Position numbers and translations under genes: made by a program. Positions 59,510-64,000 of a stretch of 64,000 nt of DNA are shown in pieces. Under the pieces are notes generated by a model that had not been told where the DNA came from, searched no databases, and saw only the letters and a list, made by a program, of their open reading frames with translations. Positions within the stretch are counted from its first letter, which is position 1, and each line of letters opens with the position of its first letter. Source of the stretch: Malachius bipustulatus (Eukaryota > Arthropoda > Insecta > Coleoptera > Melyridae); contig OU342639.1 in the NCBI GenBank assembly GCA_910589415.1, forward strand, positions 8,626,268 to 8,690,267. The letters are read 5' to 3'.

Positions 59510-60365
59510 TCAAATTTAAAAAAAAACTGCGACCAGAAACCGTGCCTCATGGACGGTATTTGTTTTTAATTTGGAGGGACACCTGTAGAAGTAACGCAGC
59601 TTTAGGAAATTTTTTTTACGAAAATCAAATGTTATTTCGAAGTTTCACAAGGGTAAAACATTTCGTTCACTAATCCTTAAATATGAAGCTACAGCTGTTT
59701 TAAAATTTTAGAGAAATAAACATCATATGAAAAAAATATTAATATCTCCACCATTTTTCTTATTTACTTTTTGAAACTTTTGAGGGTTAAAGGATATAAG
59801 TGTACTTGCCTACTGTGGAAATTTCAGTTCAATTTCTTTAAAAATGAACTCATAAACGGTTATAGAAATTTAGACATTTTTACCCTTTTCCCACCCACGC
59901 CACTGGTTTATTAATATAAATAATGCTAATTTTATTGCTTTAACTCAAATTTCAAATAGTTTTCTTCCAATCTTGTTAATTTGATTTTAAAGTTTTATTG
60001 CCATCTTGCTCATACAGGGACCCAAAAAATAGCAAATTTTCCAAAAATTCAAATGGCTGCCATTTTGAAACGGCTTGGCCGATTTTGCTCAAGTGCAATA
60101 CCAGACCACTTCTTGTAGATATCTTACTCCCACAAAAATTTCAGCCTTCTAGATTGAAAACTGCGACCTGAAATGATACCACAAGAACCGGATTTCTGGA
60201 ATTTTGAAGGGACACCCTGTAGAAGTGACTCGACTTTTGAAAATTTTTTCAACGAAAATCTAACATCATTCCAAAGTTTTATAAGGATTCAAAATTTAGT
60301 TCACTAATCTTCAAAGATAAAGCTACAGGAGCGTTTTGAAAATCGAAATTTCGCGATTTTGGAGA
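59510..60365 (+). repeat. R1 repeat, dispersed copy
   Basis: The copy starts within a unit (AAACTGCGACCAGAAACCGT, compare 43838) and runs to AATCGAAATTTCGC. It has the CCCACGCCACTGG landmark at 59890, 367 bases from the start, the same distance as in the 43-kb array. About 1.3 units are present. No coding content. Confidence 0.8.
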
Positions 60366-60391
60366 AATATATAAATATATATATATTTATA

Positions 60392-60533
60392 TATAAAATA
60401 TTGATAATTATGTTGGGATAGCAGCCAATTAAACACGCAGGTTTTCTCTTTTTTCTTTTTAATTAAAAAGAAAAAAGAGAAAACCTGCGTGTTTAATTGG
60501 CTGCTATCCCAACATAATTATCAATATTTTATA
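60392..60533. repeat. perfect inverted repeat, 71-bp arms, no spacer
   Basis: Positions 60392-60462 and 60463-60533 are exact reverse complements centred on AATT. The arms contain GATAATTATGTTGGGATAGC and CAGCCAATTAAACACGCAGG. Outside it, AT-rich words (ATATAAATATATATATAT) also mirror each other imperfectly at 60368-60388 and 60566-60590. It is either a very young hairpin insertion or an assembly or cloning artefact. Confidence 0.9.
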
Positions 60534-60697
60534 ATTACCTACAGCCAAAACAAATCTAATATTTTTATATATAAATATATATATATTTTTTCAAGAATTC
60601 ACGCTGTATTTTGATTACCAATAGTGAAGGGTAGTAACGGGAAAAACAGCTTAAGTAATTGTGGGCATTTATTCGAGTGCTCTATTGTTTGTACATC

Positions 60698-60729
60698 GAC
60701 GTTTCGGTATAGTACATACCATCTTCAGG
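60698..60729 (-). ncRNA. hammerhead ribozyme-like core
   Basis: Read on the minus strand, CTGAAGA is followed by T, a stem GGTAT/ATACC with loop GTACT, then GAAAC and GTC. This fits the hammerhead core CUGANGA, stem II, GAAA and a GUC-type cleavage triplet. Hammerhead motifs of this minimal kind are known in Penelope-like elements, where they sit in the terminal repeats. Stems I and III are not evident in a strict form, so activity is uncertain. Confidence 0.65.
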
Positions 60730-61254
60730 ATGCTAAAATTTAATTACATCTAAAGTTAGAGATGGTCCAGGTTATTATAATTATTGTCTTCCTTACCAAA
60801 CTGTGAGGATTTCTTAAAGTTAAAACTGGATAAAAAACACAAAGATAAAAATACATCAATAGGACAACTCTACATTGTTAAAATAATAAAATCAATACAT
60901 TATCACTTAGTTATGTTCTACGATTGCTAGCACAAAATTTGATTAACTTTAATTTCTTGTTTTATTGTGAAGGCGGCCATTATGTCTTTCAGTGAGATAT
61001 TAATGTTTACATTTGTTATCAGTTGTTTCCTCTTCTTTTTAATTCAATATTTTTAGTTCTTTAAGAAACAGACAGGTGATTATTTCGATTTTAATTGATG
61101 TTTACGTCTGCTGACTGGTGACAGTTTGATTGAAGTTGGTATTGGTGAGGAGTGAAGTGACAGTGCCAGAGGTGACACGCACAACGAACTGACCCTCCAG
61201 TCATGCTCAGAACGTTGTTAATTATTATTAAATTTTGAATTTTTTTTTTGTGAG

Positions 61255-61700
61255 TCAGGTGAGCCGTGGGTTGTTATTGGAATTAAGTTTTATCAGGTAG
61301 GAATAGATGTTGCTTATTTTTTCTATATCTGCTCTATGATTCATGGTGTTTTCTGTTTTTGATATGTGAAACATTTCTAAGAAGCATCTCTTGCGTTGAT
61401 TAGTTTCAATTTCTAGGATTTTTGAGTTTTGAAAGCCTGCTTCATGAGAAGTATTGCGACAATGTTCTGCTAATGCGCATTTCTTGTCCGGATTTTTTAT
61501 GTCGCTCTTGTGTTGTGTGAGACGTTTTTTTAAAAGTTGGGATGTTTGACCTATGTAAACCGATTCACAGGCTTCGCATGGAATCTGATATATTACATTC
61601 CTCTGTTTTTCACTCGGTATCTTGTCTTTCAGTCCGCTGAACAGTCTGTCAATTGTGAAGAAATTCTTTTTTGCTATTTTTATATCTTCTGTTTTAAGGA
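61255..61700 (-). pseudogene. GIY-YIG endonuclease domain of Penelope-like element
   Basis: The minus-strand frame ends at 61255 after about 145 codons of element-derived sequence. It reads IDRLFSGLKDKIPSEKQRNV, then IYQIPCEACESVYIGQTSQ, LLKKRLTQHKSDI, CALAEHCRNTSHEAGF and ILEIETNQRKRCFLEMFHI. The VIYQIPC...YIGQT..LLKKRL..H order is the Penelope-type GIY-YIG nuclease, with its preceding Cys pair (CEAC), the catalytic Arg in KRL and the Glu in FLEMFHI. Penelope elements use this nuclease for target cleavage next to their reverse transcriptase. The domain is open and looks whole. The RT that should precede it is absent, and the first 15 or so codons of the frame come from the neighbouring repeat, so it is not functional as a retroelement. 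Confidence 0.92.
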
Positions 61701-61729
61701 GGTTAAGTTTTTGGTTTTTATTATTTTTT

Positions 61730-62075
61730 TTCTCATCGCACGACAAAAAAAAACAATATGGTGGCCATAAGAAAAACGAAAGTTGACTATGAAAACTCTA
61801 AGATCTAGTAGGCTTTGAAAATTTTTGAAACGTCAAATGAATAGCTCATAACGGCTTATGTAAACTTACGAAAAATTATTTATTAATTTCCAATTGTAAG
61901 GAAGATATGGCAAAAATAAGATTTCTCGATTTTTCAGTTTTTTCAGGATATTTCAGGAATGGTCACAGATATCTTGCATGTTTTGACGATTCGAAATGGC
62001 CACAAAATAGCGCAACTTTTCTCTAATTTAAGCAACCCTGTATCTCTAATGGTTTAGTATATCCCAATACTGGCA
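61730..62075 (+). repeat. foldback-5-type half-element
   Basis: Matches the right arm of foldback 5 (GGTGGCCATAAGAAAAACGA, AAGTTGACTATGAAAACTCT, TTTTTCAGGATATTTCAGGA) up to the subterminal part, without the left arm. It abuts the truncated Penelope element on one side and repeat R2 on the other. Confidence 0.75.
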
Positions 62076-62107
62076 CCATGAAATTTGCATAACGACCCGT
62101 ATATCGT

Positions 62108-62250
62108 GGGCAGGTGAATTTTGGAAAACCACTTTTTCGTGATCTGGGGGTCATGATCGGTGGACATTTGATGAGTTTGGGTGATTTTCGAAAAGTGATG
62201 TCGTCCTCAATAGTGTATTTTTTTGTTAAAAGATACACTAAAATCAGGTT
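62108..62250 (+). repeat. R2 repeat, uninterrupted copy (empty site)
   Basis: R2 runs here without interruption: GGCAGGTGAATTTTGG, CCACTTTTTCGT, then directly GATCTGGGGGTCATGATCGG and the hairpin tail ending AGATACACTA. The junction at 62140/62141 is the intact target of the retrotransposon inserted at 44712-45676. A frame at 62023-62238 on the minus strand crosses this repeat and is not a gene. Confidence 0.9.
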
Positions 62251-62257
62251 CTTGTCA

Positions 62258-62990
62258 TCTCATTTCAGGTCGCGCAGTTTTTAATCTACGGGACTGAAAC
62301 TTTTGAGGAAGTAAGATATTATCTACAAGGAGTGGTTTGAATTTTCGGAAAAATTGCTATTTTAAAAACCCCTGTATGATCAAGATGGTAAAAAAACTTT
62401 GAAATCAAATTAACAGAATTTGAAGAAAATTATTTTAAATTGGAGCTAATTTAATAAAATTTTCATTATTTCTATTAATAAGCCAGTGGGGTGGGTAGGA
62501 AAAGGGTAAAAATTATTAAATTTCTATAACCGTTTATCAGCTTATTTTGGAAGTAATTGAACTGAAATTTTTACAGTAGACAACTACACTATAACCTTTA
62601 ACTCTCAAAAATTTCAAGAAGTAACTAAGAAAAATAGCAGAGAAATTCGAATTTTTTTCTTCTCTAAATTTTAAATTTTCTGTTTTCAAAACTCCCTTGT
62701 AATTTTTTAGAATTTATTAAAGGTAGTGTAAAAATAGTGTTTTTCAAGTAAACTTAGTCAGTGGCGGGCATAGAAAATGGAACCAAATTGTTAAATTTTG
62801 CCAAATTTTTATGTTTTGTTAAATTAAAAAATCCATTCTAAGACACTCGAAATGCAATGAAATTTTCTCAGTAAACCACTTTGCTAATATGACCTGACTA
62901 TGGGAAATTTCAGAAAGCCAATTTGAAAAGGGGTGAAAATACACTATTTATGCGATTGATGCGCATGAAGGTTTTTTTCCGTGCTGGTAA
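62258..62990 (-). repeat. R1 repeat, inverted copy
   Basis: Minus-strand copy of R1. Landmarks are the complement of CTGCG.GACCTGAAATGAGATG at about 62262-62285, of CCCACGCCACTGGCTTATTA near 62480-62500, and of CCCGCCACTGACTAA near 62755. It abuts R2 directly, in opposite orientation to the arrangement at 43-45 kb. Confidence 0.8.
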
Positions 62991-63323
62991 AATTTTGCAA
63001 AAAAGTCGGTAATATTGTTACTATAAGAGATTCTCGTTCAGTCGATCTCGTAAGCCAATATCGAAGGATTTAGTGTTTATGCTTTAGTCCTGATTTCGTC
63101 CTTTATTATGTATGTAATCCTTGAGGTAAGTTAATAACCCGTGTGTTATTAACTCAATCCCCCTCATAAATTTAACAGCAAAGCTTGCTTTTACACGTGG
63201 TTTGGTTGCAAGTTGCCCGTCTCCATATCGATCGAAAAATATCTATTTCGTCTACATTTACCAGGAATTGTTGCCTTCTAAAGCTGACGATGAATCAAAA
63301 CCTGGAATAAGACTTACAGCCAA
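62991..63323. other. no recognised gene
   Basis: AT-rich sequence, nothing recognised. Confidence 0.4.
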
Positions 63324-63530
63324 TATTATAAAGGTTCATTAAGTTAACGGGCAGATTTCTGTGCTCGTTTTAGAAGCTAATATCGACGTGAAGTGACTTT
63401 TATTAACATTTTTGTAATTACTTTCATGTCAAGAATAGATAAATTCAAAAAGTTTCCACCTAGACTCGATACCTTTTCTTCAGAAATGGCCACAAAAATC
63501 TGCTCGTTAACTTAATGAGCCTTTATAATA
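63324..63530. mobile_element. 207-bp hairpin MITE
   Basis: The left end TATTATAAAGGTTCATTAAG and right end CTTAATGAGCCTTTATAATA are inverted copies. The match runs about 39 bases inward (GTTAACGGGCAGATTT against AAATCTGCTCGTTAAC). TA ends suggest a TA target duplication. The centre has no coding sequence. Confidence 0.75.
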
Positions 63531-64000
63531 CCCGCTGATAGACTATTTTATAAAATTTAGTTGGTACTTATTAAACTGATACTCAAGTTTGTGAGGTTGA
63601 TTTCTTATGCCCATACGTTCTAATAAATGATTCCTTATTCTTAAAAACTCTCAAGGATATAATTTCGGTAATGCTCTATTACCTTTCATAAGGAGGCTCC
63701 ATTGTGATTCTCGAATGTTCATAACGAGGGCTTCGAACGCATTTTGAAATAAATATAGAGAAACTTTAACAGAAGATATTATTGAAAAAAATTAAGCTTC
63801 AAACATAAAAAAAACTGTTTTCAATACTGCTTGAATCGTCTCCAAGCCGTAATTTATGCGTCATTTGCTCCGCATTAGACTTACAATAATAGTCTGCTCT
63901 GCTCTTTGAATAAGTGGAGATATTTATAGTCTGGGATAATGCTCCATAAGGAGGAATATTATTGCATCGAAATAACGTAGATACGTCGAGCACATCTCGC
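63531..64000. other. no recognised gene
   Basis: AT-rich sequence; a short minus-strand frame (63799-63993) lacks motifs. Confidence 0.4.

Larger units (their letters stand above)
60640..61700 (-). mobile_element. Penelope-like element, 3' part
   Basis: This holds the GIY-YIG endonuclease end of a Penelope-like retroelement plus a 3' region of about 600 bases with a hammerhead-like core. The reverse transcriptase is missing: upstream of about 61700 the sequence switches to a foldback-5-type repeat (61730-62075), so the copy is 5'-truncated or was joined by rearrangement. The downstream edge near 60640 is approximate. Confidence 0.85.

Overview
This window looks like a piece of an insect (at least arthropod) nuclear genome. 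It is AT-rich, has spliced host exons with GT-AG borders, and carries Jockey-, CR1-, Penelope-, Tc1- and mariner-type transposon remains. The species cannot be named from the sequence alone.

One host gene is visible: an RGS protein of the RZ type (RGS17/19/20 family; Drosophila dhit is a relative), on the minus strand. Four coding exons join in frame. Exon 1 (42195-41951) carries the start Met, an Ala/Ser-rich leader and a cysteine string. Exon 2 (28211-28125) is a linker. Exons 3 (8286-8225) and 4 (8166-8000) start the RGS domain. Together they give 187 codons spread over 34.2 kb. The C-terminal part of the RGS domain was not found in 1-7999 and probably lies beyond the left edge. Intron 1 is 13.7 kb, intron 2 is 19.8 kb and intron 3 only 58 bp.

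Almost everything else is transposon debris, much of it inside the two long introns. Positions 1-7.9 kb hold three non-LTR reverse transcriptase relics and a possible solo LTR. 10.9-16.8 kb holds a CR1-like retroelement (minus strand) cut in two by a 3.9-kb insert that carries three internal tandem arrays. 18.2-32.0 kb holds four large foldback palindromes, one with a 407-bp MITE nested in an arm, and a 2.65-kb DNA transposon relic (DUF7869-like) with terminal inverted repeats. 35.8-41.8 kb holds a mariner-type relic, a fifth foldback, an LTR-like promoter and an RNase H fragment.

Upstream of the RGS gene, 43.0-46.5 kb is a repeat complex (R1 about 663 bp, R2, and a 90-bp minisatellite) hit by a 965-bp retrotransposon whose empty target site is preserved at 62,140. 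Further right are a Tc1 relic (48.3-48.9 kb), a sixth foldback whose loop keeps the N-terminal domain of a mariner-like transposase (53.3-54.7 kb), a Jockey relic (56.8-57.6 kb) and a Penelope-like element with a GIY-YIG domain and a hammerhead-like core (60.6-61.7 kb). No transposon ORF here looks intact.

The most notable signals are the cluster of palindromic elements, the self-dating nested insertions, the sixth foldback with its transposase remnant, and the tandem-array-bearing insert. All calls come from reading the sequence; no database search was run.
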